Assembly: GCA_964012875.1 (NCBI GenBank)
Contig: CAXGUU010000185.1
Coordinates: 1 to 6,688, forward strand
Length of the DNA stretch: 6,688 nucleotides
Reading direction: 5' to 3'
DNA from: CAXGUU01 sp964012875
GTDB taxonomy: Bacteria > Pseudomonadota > Gammaproteobacteria > Ga0077536
Position 1 is the stretch's first letter. Each line of letters starts with the position of its first letter. The notes beneath the pieces are model-generated. The model ran no database searches. It worked only from the letters and a program-made list of their open reading frames with translations, and was not told the DNA's origin. Positions 1 to 5,489 of the stretch are shown in pieces. A program made the position numbers and the translations under genes.

Positions 1-662
1 CTAGCGTCGAGTAGGGCGCGCCTCAGCTCGATGGTGTGTTCGGGACCGTGTCGTGGTGGGTATCGCTGGGCAAGTTCACTGACCGCGACATCGATATCGG
101 TATTGATTACAAATTTCGGTCGCGGCTTTTCCCTCAGGCACTGCTCAAGTGCACGCCTGAGCTTATCAATGCCACTTGAGTCTGTCGCCGACACTGGCAC
201 GACGGGCACGCCGAGAGCCATTTGAATTTTACCAATGTCGAGTTCTAGGCCGACGGCCTGCAGACGGTCAGTCATATTGAGGGCGATGACGGTGGGCAGG
301 CCTGCTTCAAGAATTTGCGTCGCGAGAAATAGGTTGCGCCGCAGGTTGGTCGCGTCCACTACGATCAGGACAGCATCGGGTAACGGCATTCCCTTGACAT
401 TGCCGCACAGGACATCGACTGCGATTTTTTCGTCCGGAGAATGCACGGCGAGAGAGTAGGTGCCAGGGACATCAACTAACTGTATGTTTGTATCACCGAG
501 GGTCACATGGCCGGATACCTGTTCAACAGTTACGCCCGGATAGTTACTGACCTTCTGACTCATCCCGGTCAGCTGGTTGAACAGCGTACTCTTCCCCGTG
601 TTGGGGTTGCCCATGGTTACGACTGCGGGCCGGACGGCCGCACCCCCAGCTTTAGCATTCAT
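1..662 (-). CDS. feoB: Ferrous iron transport protein B, N-terminal G domain (partial, runs off the left edge)
   Basis: FeoB is the inner-membrane ferrous-iron permease whose cytosolic N-terminal domain is a GTPase. Only about 220 codons are here, and the frame is open to the window edge. Visible GTPase motifs: G1/P-loop GNPNTGKST at residues 18-26, G2 region NYPGVTVE at 40-47 with the switch-I threonine at 45, G3 DVPGTYSL at 64-71, G4 NMTD at 129-132, and G5 VSA at 157-159. The order and spacing are those of FeoB rather than Era or EngA. The region after residue 160 should be the helical GDI-like linker; the membrane core lies outside. The ATG at 662-660 overlaps the stop of the preceding feoA as ATGA, so translation is probably coupled. 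An ATG four bases further on is out of frame. Start and family are clear; whether the full gene is intact cannot be judged. Confidence 0.95.
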   Translation of the reverse strand, partial: MNAKAGGAAVRPAVVTMGNPNTGKSTLFNQLTGMSQKVSNYPGVTVEQVSGHVTLGDTNIQLVDVPGTYSLAVHSPDEKIAVDVLCGNVKGMPLPDAVLIVVDATNLRRNLFLATQILEAGLPTVIALNMTDRLQAVGLELDIGKIQMALGVPVVPVSATDSSGIDKLRRALEQCLREKPRPKFVINTDIDVAVSELAQRYPPRHGPEHTIELRRALLDA

Positions 663-901
663 GCAGCAGGTTCGATGCCGTCGACGAGAATCATCGACGC
701 TTCATGCTTACGTAACGACAGGGCGTATCCCATGACGTCAATCTCGATCGGGTCGCCGCCGGGTGCGAGTCGGATGAGCTTCACGTCCGCACCTTCGGTG
801 AGGCCGAGATGCATCAGACGCTCGGTGATGGCGTCTATTTCTGAAAAGCCAGCTACGGTTCCGGCTTGCCCCGGAGCGAGATCCGCAATCGTTTGTCTCA
901 T
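659..901 (-). CDS. feoA: FeoA-domain protein, second copy (80 aa)
   Basis: This is a small cytosolic SH3-like FeoA protein, thought to bind or modulate FeoB during ferrous-iron uptake. The whole 80-residue protein is one FeoA domain: an N-terminal strand with LAPGQAGTV (residues 8-16), a helix with the ERLMHLGLTEGADV signature (27-40), then the strands IRLAPGGDPIEIDV (43-56) and the closing SLRKHEASMILVD segment (62-74). The length is normal for the family. It starts four bases inside the previous feoA gene (ATGA) and ends four bases inside feoB (ATGA), so it sits in a tightly coupled trio. There is no strong Shine-Dalgarno before its ATG, which fits reinitiation. It is clearly diverged from the first copy, so this is an old duplication or two separately acquired paralogues, not a recent repeat. 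Which copy acts on FeoB is unknown. Confidence 0.9.
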   Translation of the reverse strand: MRQTIADLAPGQAGTVAGFSEIDAITERLMHLGLTEGADVKLIRLAPGGDPIEIDVMGYALSLRKHEASMILVDGIEPAA

Positions 902-1155
902 GAACGCCGGAAAAGGCGTGTGAACCGGCAGTGGGCTCGCTCCAACTGGTCGACGTGAATCGCGGACGCTTCATCCTTGTCCAGTGCCCACCGGTCATCT
1001 TCAATTCCGATCAGGACGGGATCGCCATGTTGCAGGATGCCAACCGATGCCCCCGGCACAATGCCTCGTGCCGCTAGCCGCGCGGCCTGCGCTTCCGGCA
1101 TCTCGAGGTGCGTGATAATAGCTCGGTCACCGTGCTTGAGCTTAGCGAGGGTCAA
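898..1155 (-). CDS. feoA: FeoA-domain protein, first copy, TTG start (85 aa)
   Basis: This is the first gene of the ferrous-iron operon. The protein carries a full FeoA domain: LAKLKHGDRAIITHLE (residues 3-18), the signature helix AARLAARGIVPGASV (24-38), HGDPVLIGI (42-50) and LDKDEASAIHVDQL (56-69). A short basic tail (HCRFTRLFRRS) follows that the second copy lacks. The frame is open back to a GTG at 1278 overlapping the aceK stop, which would give 126 residues. I prefer the TTG at 1155-1153: the extra 41 residues resemble no part of FeoA, they would be encoded across a good promoter, and a strong Shine-Dalgarno (GGAAAGGA) lies seven bases before the TTG. With that start the protein begins MTLAKLKHGD, just where FeoA domains begin. 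The stop overlaps the next feoA start by ATGA. The family is sure; the exact start is likely but unproven. Confidence 0.87.
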   Translation of the reverse strand: MTLAKLKHGDRAIITHLEMPEAQAARLAARGIVPGASVGILQHGDPVLIGIEDDRWALDKDEASAIHVDQLERAHCRFTRLFRRS

Positions 1156-1162
1156 AATCCGG

Positions 1163-1170
1163 TCCTTTCC
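1163..1170 (-). promoter_or_regulatory. Shine-Dalgarno deciding the TTG start of the first feoA
   Basis: The minus strand reads GGAAAGGA, then a seven-base spacer CCGGATT, then TTG. This is the best ribosome-binding site in the feo leader and the main reason for placing the start at 1155 rather than at the upstream GTG at 1278. Confidence 0.75.
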
Positions 1171-1188
1171 GATGCTTGTATTTGGTTC

Positions 1189-1205
1189 CCCGGGACCGAC
1201 CCGGG
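1189..1205 (-). promoter_or_regulatory. GC hairpin in the feo mRNA leader
   Basis: On the minus strand CCCGGG, a five-base loop TCGGT and CCCGGG form a six-base-pair all-GC stem (1205-1200 with 1194-1189). It lies a few bases after the predicted transcription start and about 19 bases before the Shine-Dalgarno. No U-run follows, so it is not a normal terminator. It could stabilise the 5' end or shape the leader. A competing CCGA/TCGG pairing (1212-1209 with 1199-1196) is also possible but short. The function is inferred only from position. Confidence 0.35.
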
Positions 1206-1217
1206 TATCTCGGCTAA

Positions 1218-1246
1218 ATAATATTGATTCGTAATTAGAATAACAA
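1218..1246 (-). promoter_or_regulatory. Sigma70-type promoter of the feo operon
   Basis: Reading the minus strand, a -35 element TTGTTA (1246-1241) is followed by exactly 17 bases and a -10 element TATTAT (1223-1218). The -10 matches five of six consensus positions and the -35 matches four of six, in an AT-rich island that stands out from the GC-richer surroundings. Transcription would begin near 1210-1212, giving a leader of about 55 bases before the TTG start. The promoter sits in the aceK-feoA gap, so the iron genes can be expressed independently of icd-aceK. The spacer holds an inverted repeat, ATTC-N7-GAAT (1241-1227), which could be an operator. Confidence 0.7.
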
Positions 1247-1274
1247 CTGTCTTTGCGGTCCGGAGTGAGCGTAA

Positions 1275-3023
1275 TCACGCCGGGTTCGGACGGCGTGCAG
1301 CGAGCCGGTAGTAGGGAGCCACTTCGGGCGCCTCATTATCTTCATGCAACTTTTTGATCCCGCACCAATAGTCGGCGGTCAGGAGGTCGCCATGTACGTC
1401 TAGGAACGCTTTGCGCAAATCAGCATCCAGAGGAATGAAGCGGATAAACTCCTCAGGAAAGATGTCGCGTTCGTTCACATAGAACCAGCTTCCGGGCCTC
1501 ATTTCATCCTCCGGAAAATCGCTTTCAGGAATCTCGCGAAAATTGCAGTCCGTCACCATGCAAAGTTCGTCGTAGTCGTAAAAGATAACGCGACCGTGTC
1601 GCGACACGCCGAAGTTCTTCAGCAGCAGGTCGCCCGGGAAAATATTGGTCATTGCCAAGTCTTTAATGGCCTGGCCGTAGTCGAGGATCGCTGCGCGCCC
1701 TTCCTCAAAATCGTAGTCCTGCAGAAATAAATTTAACGGCGTCAGTCTGCGTTCGGAATAGAGGTGGTCGATGACCACTTGATCGCCATCAATGCGCACG
1801 GTTTCGGAAGTGCTTTCGAGCAGTTCTTCCAGTAATTTCGGGGCGAATTTTTCCATTGGGAATTCGATGTTGCGGAACTCTTGGGTGTCGATCAGGCGCC
1901 CGGCCCGATCGTGATTGAAGACAAATTTGTATTTGTTTTTGACTTCCGCATGACTCACGTTCTTCGGGTGCCCGAAATTATCCCGGATTACCTTGAAAAC
2001 CAAATCATAGGAGGGTAGTCCAAATACCAGCATAACCAGCCCGCGTTCTCCTGCGGCATGACTGAAATGGTCTTCGGAATCAGCAAGATGCCGGTAAAAG
2101 GATCGTGCGCGTTCGGTTTTACCTTGCCGCGCACGGCCCAATATAGTGTAGAGCTCGTCCAGCGGTTTGTGCGGCATCATCGACTTGATGTAGAACACCG
2201 CGCCTTCGACCGGTTCAACGTCGGTCATGAAGTATGAACGCGTAAAGCCGAACAGGATGCTGACGTCGTCGGTCGAGGTCAGTATTGCCTCAATTCGGAT
2301 CCCGTGCTCAGCGTTTTCGAGAGCAAGCACGAATGGGCAGTGCTGCTCTCCCCAGAATAACTTGCCGATCACGAACGCGCGCGACGACTGATAGAAGATG
2401 CCGGGCAATACCTCGATTCTGCGCACGACGTCGTCAGGGTCGCCGTCGTCACCGACAATTCGTGCGATTTCGTTGAGGATGAACTCAAGATCAGTTGAAC
2501 TGTCGATGTAATCAACATTCAACGAGACATCATCAAGCAGGCATTCAACAGCTTCCTTCAGATCATTCCAGTTGATGTAGATTTGCTGACGCGCCGCGAA
2601 ACGGGCGGGCGCATCCGGTGAAACAACGTCGGCAGTGTCGGACACCTGGGTCGGATCAATATCAAGGCTTCGAAGCACATCCCGATAAACGGAATTAAAA
2701 AACGTCTTGGAAAACTCGCTGTCCGGAATGTCGTCGACGCGGTTCCAGTAAAACTGACGAATGTCACGCCAGGCGTCCAGCTCGTCCAGGTGTTCGCCGA
2801 GCACCGGGCGCAAGGCCGATAGCGTTCGCGCGACGGATTTTTCGTAGAGCTCGATGCGGTCGGAAAGATCTTTGCGTGCATCGTTCCATTCGCGCTTCTC
2901 GAAACGCTTGCGCGCCCGTCGGGTGATGCGGCGGTAGCTATCGTTGTATTTTCGGAAGCCGTCGTGGATGCCCGCGGCGGCTAGTTTGATCAATGCCGGG
3001 CTAGGAAGATCAGATTCAGACAC
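1275..3023 (-). CDS. aceK: Isocitrate dehydrogenase kinase/phosphatase
   Basis: AceK is a cytosolic bifunctional enzyme that phosphorylates isocitrate dehydrogenase on one active-site serine, switching it off, and removes the phosphate again; this controls flow between the TCA cycle and the glyoxylate bypass. The 582-residue length is close to the 578 of the E. coli enzyme. The N-terminal half is the helical regulatory region. The kinase-like half shows the ATP-loop segment AAGERGL (323-329), the lysine in VFKVIRD (Lys344), the phosphatase aspartate in IDTQEF (Asp379), the catalytic loop PGDLLLKN (Asp465, Asn470) and the metal-binding YDYDE (Asp483). These align with E. coli Lys336, Asp371, Asp457, Asn462 and Asp475 at a constant offset of eight. 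The start is GTG at 3023 with a modest GTAGGG four bases before it; no better start is near. It lies 133 bases downstream of its substrate gene icd, behind a strong hairpin, instead of in the usual aceBAK operon. Confidence 0.97.
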   Translation of the reverse strand: MSESDLPSPALIKLAAAGIHDGFRKYNDSYRRITRRARKRFEKREWNDARKDLSDRIELYEKSVARTLSALRPVLGEHLDELDAWRDIRQFYWNRVDDIPDSEFSKTFFNSVYRDVLRSLDIDPTQVSDTADVVSPDAPARFAARQQIYINWNDLKEAVECLLDDVSLNVDYIDSSTDLEFILNEIARIVGDDGDPDDVVRRIEVLPGIFYQSSRAFVIGKLFWGEQHCPFVLALENAEHGIRIEAILTSTDDVSILFGFTRSYFMTDVEPVEGAVFYIKSMMPHKPLDELYTILGRARQGKTERARSFYRHLADSEDHFSHAAGERGLVMLVFGLPSYDLVFKVIRDNFGHPKNVSHAEVKNKYKFVFNHDRAGRLIDTQEFRNIEFPMEKFAPKLLEELLESTSETVRIDGDQVVIDHLYSERRLTPLNLFLQDYDFEEGRAAILDYGQAIKDLAMTNIFPGDLLLKNFGVSRHGRVIFYDYDELCMVTDCNFREIPESDFPEDEMRPGSWFYVNERDIFPEEFIRFIPLDADLRKAFLDVHGDLLTADYWCGIKKLHEDNEAPEVAPYYRLAARRPNPA

Positions 3024-3102
3024 TCAACCCTACCCGTTTGACCCGAAGTGATTTCGCTTCGATAGACGCGAACGGTTGCTCCGGCCGTGCTTCAGTGGTT
3101 CG

Positions 3103-3132
3103 CCCCGGCAGCATTTCTTGTAGCTGCCGAGG
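3103..3132 (-). promoter_or_regulatory. Strong hairpin between icd and aceK
   Basis: On the icd-aceK transcript CCTCGGCAGC pairs with GCTGCCGGGG around a ten-base loop: ten pairs, nine Watson-Crick and one U-G. It begins 24 bases after the icd stop. No U-run follows on this strand, so it is more likely an mRNA 3'-end stabiliser, processing site or partial attenuator than a complete terminator. Read on the plus strand, the same stem has a C-A mismatch but is followed by TTTTG, so a terminator for antisense transcription is an alternative. The remainder of the gap (3024-3156) shows no clear promoter, only a ten-base palindrome GCGTCGACGC at 3147-3156 just before the icd stop codon. Confidence 0.6.
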
Positions 3133-3156
3133 TTTTGTCGGAGTACGCGTCGACGC

Positions 3157-4452
3157 TTACAGATTACTGATGAGGGCGTCGCCGAACTCGCTGCAGCGGA
3201 CTTCCTTGGCACCGTCCATCATGCGGGCAAAATCGTAGGTGACGATTTTCTGACCGATAGTCTTGTCCATTGCGGCAATGATTAGATCAGCCGCTTCGGT
3301 CCAGCCCAGATAACGCAGCATCATTTCACCGGAGAGGATGACCGAGCCAGGATTGACCTTGTCGAGGCTCGCGTACTTCGGTGCAGTCCCGTGCGTGGCT
3401 TCAAAGATTGCGTGGCCGGTGTCGTAATTGATATTGCCGCCTGGCGCGATGCCGATGCCACCGACCTGGGCGGCGAGGGCATCCGAAAGGTAATCGCCGT
3501 TCAGATTCATCGTTGCGATGACGTCGAATTCGCGCGGTCGTGTAAGTACCTGCTGCAAGGTGATGTCAGCGATCGCATCTTTGACGAGAATTGCGCCGTC
3601 ATCGAGTGCAGTTTTCTGTTCAGCGTTAGCCGCATCCTGTCCTTTCGTCGCGACGGTGCGGTCCCACTGATCCCACGTGTAAGTGTCGTCAGCAAACTCT
3701 GATTCGGCAAGCTCGTAACCCCAGTTTCGAAATGCACCTTCGGTGAACTTCATGATGTTGCCTTTGTGTACGAAGGTCAGGCTCTTGCGGCCGTTATCTT
3801 TGGCATAGCGAATGGCGGCGCGCACGAGTCGGGCCGTGCCTTCCTGGGAAACCGGTTTAATGCCGATGCCGGCCGACCCGGGGAAGCGAATTTTTTTATA
3901 GAGGTCGGGATAATTTTTTTCGAACAGATCGAGAAACTTCGCGTTTTCTTCGCTGCCCGCCTCAAACTCGATGCCGGCATAAATGTCTTCCGTATTTTCG
4001 CGGAAGATCACCATGTCAACGTCCTGCGGATTGCGTACAGGTGAGGGCACGCCTTCGAACCAGCGGACCGGACGTAAGCAAACATAGAGATCGAGAATCT
4101 GGCGCAGCGCGACATTAAGTGAGCGTATGCCGCCCCCAATCGGCGTTGTTAATGGCCCCTTAATGGCGACCAGAAATTCTCGACAGGCATCCAGCGTCTC
4201 GTCGGGCAGCCAGGAGCCGGCAAGATTATTGGCCTTCTCGCCCGCAAGGACTTCCATCCACTGAATTTGCCGGTTGCCGCCATAGGCCTTGTTAACAGCT
4301 GCATCGAGCACCCGGCTGCTGGCAGCCCAGACATCCGGGCCTATGCCATCACCCTCGATAAACGGGATAATCGGGTTGTCTGGTACCTTAAGTACGCCGT
4401 TGGAAATTGTGATTTTCGCACCCTCGCTGGGTACTTTGGGGTTCGCGTTCAC
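3157..4452 (-). CDS. icd: NADP-dependent isocitrate dehydrogenase
   Basis: Icd oxidatively decarboxylates isocitrate to 2-oxoglutarate in the TCA cycle, making NADPH; it is a cytosolic homodimer. From the GTG start the protein has 431 residues. Visible landmarks: IPFIEGDGIGPD (29-40), the substrate and phosphorylation loop GGGIRSLNVALRQ (106-118) with Ser111 equivalent to E. coli Ser113, EDIYAGIE (155-162), catalytic Lys230 in VHKGNIMKFTEGA, metal aspartates Asp296, Asp320 and Asp324, and HGTAPKY (354-360). Lys359, Tyr360, Tyr406 and Arg410 are the NADP-selecting residues. Segment 252-290 (with FADDTYTWDQWDR and DAANAEQK) is longer than in E. coli and resembles the Bacillus-type insertion. 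The frame stays open to 4563, but the extra 37 residues look unlike Icd, while GGAGG seven bases before GTG 4452 marks the true start. aceK follows on the same strand. Confidence 0.96.
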   Translation of the reverse strand: MNANPKVPSEGAKITISNGVLKVPDNPIIPFIEGDGIGPDVWAASSRVLDAAVNKAYGGNRQIQWMEVLAGEKANNLAGSWLPDETLDACREFLVAIKGPLTTPIGGGIRSLNVALRQILDLYVCLRPVRWFEGVPSPVRNPQDVDMVIFRENTEDIYAGIEFEAGSEENAKFLDLFEKNYPDLYKKIRFPGSAGIGIKPVSQEGTARLVRAAIRYAKDNGRKSLTFVHKGNIMKFTEGAFRNWGYELAESEFADDTYTWDQWDRTVATKGQDAANAEQKTALDDGAILVKDAIADITLQQVLTRPREFDVIATMNLNGDYLSDALAAQVGGIGIAPGGNINYDTGHAIFEATHGTAPKYASLDKVNPGSVILSGEMMLRYLGWTEAADLIIAAMDKTIGQKIVTYDFARMMDGAKEVRCSEFGDALISNL

Positions 4453-4459
4453 TAAACTG

Positions 4460-4464
4460 CCTCC
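4460..4464 (-). promoter_or_regulatory. Shine-Dalgarno deciding the GTG start of icd
   Basis: A perfect GGAGG on the minus strand, followed by seven bases (CAGTTTA) and GTG at 4452-4450. The protein then begins MNANPKVPSEGAKITI, in line with the N-termini of bacterial Icd proteins. It therefore rules against the longer start at 4563. Confidence 0.8.
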
Positions 4465-4507
4465 ATCTTTGGCAAGCGCGTCTACAGATCCGTTGATTGG
4501 GCCCGGA

Positions 4508-4537
4508 ATACTATTTGAATCATGGACATAACTGCAA
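4508..4537 (-). promoter_or_regulatory. Possible icd promoter
   Basis: On the minus strand TTGCAG (4537-4532), 18 bases and TAGTAT (4513-4508) form a weak sigma70-like pair about 56 bases before the icd start. The -35 matches three and the -10 four of six consensus positions. It is the best candidate I can find in the 124-base divergent gap (4453-4576). The gap also holds an inverted repeat ATGGAC-N17-GTCCAT (4522-4550) overlapping the -35, and two short palindromes at 4553-4572. I could not identify a convincing promoter for the plus-strand gene in the same gap. Confidence 0.3.
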
Positions 4538-4576
4538 CACGCACGTCCATCTAAGCGCTTCATTCAATGAATCATC

Positions 4577-5380
4577 ATGACCGTTCTGCGATACACCTTC
4601 TACCCCGTGGCCCTTACACTTGCGGCGTGGATCCTGATCAGTGCCGCGGAAGCTGTGCGATACATGAACGCGGCCGCGGCGATGCAGTCTCCGGGGGCAA
4701 GTGCCGAGAAGGTGTGGCGATCGGTGCTCGAAAGCCTGAGCTTGTCTCTTTACGACGGCGCGCGTGAGCAACGGGAGGCTTATGCCGGTATTACGGAGCA
4801 AGCCCGCACCTGGCAGAAAAAGAACCAGCTGTTTGCGTTAGTCGTTGCCGCTGCTGCGACGCTCCAGATCATCTGGATGCGGTTCAGCAGTGGTATCAGC
4901 CGAAACGTTTTCGCCCGGCATCTCAACATGATTTCAATGCTCGGCTTCGGTGTCGGTATTGCTGCACCAATGATGATGGTCACGGTTTTCGCCGATGTGC
5001 CGGTAATCGGTACTGTGGTGTTTCGGTTTGAAGCGAAAAGTATTCTTTCCACGATTGGCGCGTTGATGCACGCGGGCAATATCGTGCTGGCATTGCTGAT
5101 TGCGATGTTCAGCGTCGTCTTGCCACTGGCAAAAATGTTCATGCTCAGCATCGCCTTGTGGGGGTATTTCCCGCCGGCCCGCGAACGTATTCGAGGCTGG
5201 TTGCACGCTATCGGCAAGTGGTCGATGGCCGACGTATTTGCCGTCGCGGTGCTGGTTGCATATCTGGCCAGCAACACCGATGCCTACAGTAGGGCGGACG
5301 TCGGTATCGGATTCTACTTTTTTACCGCCTATTGCCTGTTATCAATGTGGGCGGCACAGGCGCTACTGACGGAAAACTGA
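4577..5380 (+). CDS. LetA/PqiA-family inner-membrane protein, single domain
   Basis: This is a 267-residue polytopic inner-membrane protein resembling the paraquat-inducible protein A (PqiA/LetA) family, whose characterised members work with MCE-domain tunnel proteins (PqiB, LetB) in lipid transport across the envelope. I see hydrophobic segments near residues 7-24, 84-101, 114-137, 164-192, 216-232 and 242-263, with a probably periplasmic loop at 25-83. The family-like parts are FEAKSILSTI (151-160), the proline-containing segment FSVVLPLAKMFML (178-190) and the signature GKWSMADVFAVAVLVA (213-228), close to the GxWSMxDVF motif of LetA. E. coli PqiA and LetA carry two such domains and zinc-ribbon cysteines; this protein has one domain and no cysteine ribbon. 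No MCE gene follows; the next gene converges on it. The start is forced: an in-frame stop lies at 4568-4570 and the first membrane segment needs this ATG, yet no Shine-Dalgarno is visible. Substrate unknown. Confidence 0.75.
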   Translation: MTVLRYTFYPVALTLAAWILISAAEAVRYMNAAAAMQSPGASAEKVWRSVLESLSLSLYDGAREQREAYAGITEQARTWQKKNQLFALVVAAAATLQIIWMRFSSGISRNVFARHLNMISMLGFGVGIAAPMMMVTVFADVPVIGTVVFRFEAKSILSTIGALMHAGNIVLALLIAMFSVVLPLAKMFMLSIALWGYFPPARERIRGWLHAIGKWSMADVFAVAVLVAYLASNTDAYSRADVGIGFYFFTAYCLLSMWAAQALLTEN

Positions 5381-5414
5381 ACAGGACGGTCATCTGGGCA
5401 GCGTTAACGATATT

Positions 5415-5443
5415 CCGCGTGTCGCTTCGAGGCGAAAGGGCGG
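5415..5443. terminator. Possible weak hairpin between convergent genes
   Basis: In the 109-base gap between the convergent stops, CCGC (5415-5418) pairs with GCGG (5440-5443), and TCGCT (5422-5426) with GGCGA (5431-5435) around a TCGA loop. An internal bulge separates the two stems. On the plus strand TTCATTAAATTT follows, which is only loosely T-rich. It might end transcription of the plus-strand gene, but it is not a textbook terminator. I see no other feature or small gene in 5381-5489. Confidence 0.25.
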
Positions 5444-5489
5444 TTCATTAAATTTCAGTTGCTCAGTTCGGTGGCTTTACGAACGCAGC

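Noticed and set aside
507..923. 138-codon plus-strand open frame opposite feoB and feoA
   Set aside because: It is antisense to clear, motif-bearing genes and its translation shows no recognisable domain; a typical shadow in GC-rich DNA.
1156..1278. A 41-residue extension of the first FeoA beginning with GTG overlapping the aceK stop
   Set aside because: It would be encoded across a good promoter and leader, has no FeoA similarity, and a well-placed Shine-Dalgarno supports the TTG at 1155.
3044..3061. Small hairpin CGAAG-N8-CTTCG before aceK
   Set aside because: The five-pair stem with an eight-base loop is too weak to separate from chance.
3103..3136. A standard rho-independent terminator for icd
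   Set aside because: The U-run lies on the wrong side for the icd strand; only a plus-strand transcript would see hairpin then TTTT, and no plus-strand gene ends there. Kept as a hairpin of uncertain role.
4453..4563. A 37-residue N-terminal extension of Icd from an upstream ATG
   Set aside because: The extension resembles no Icd N-terminus, and a GGAGG seven bases before GTG 4452 gives a protein of normal form and length.
4520..4801. 93-codon minus-strand open frame across the divergent gap and the start of the membrane protein gene
   Set aside because: It overlaps both the icd control region and the first membrane segment of a better-supported gene, and has no recognisable content.
4780..5277. 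165-codon minus-strand open frame opposite the LetA/PqiA-like gene
   Set aside because: The plus-strand frame has membrane segments and a family signature; the antisense frame has neither a motif nor a ribosome-binding site that I can see.
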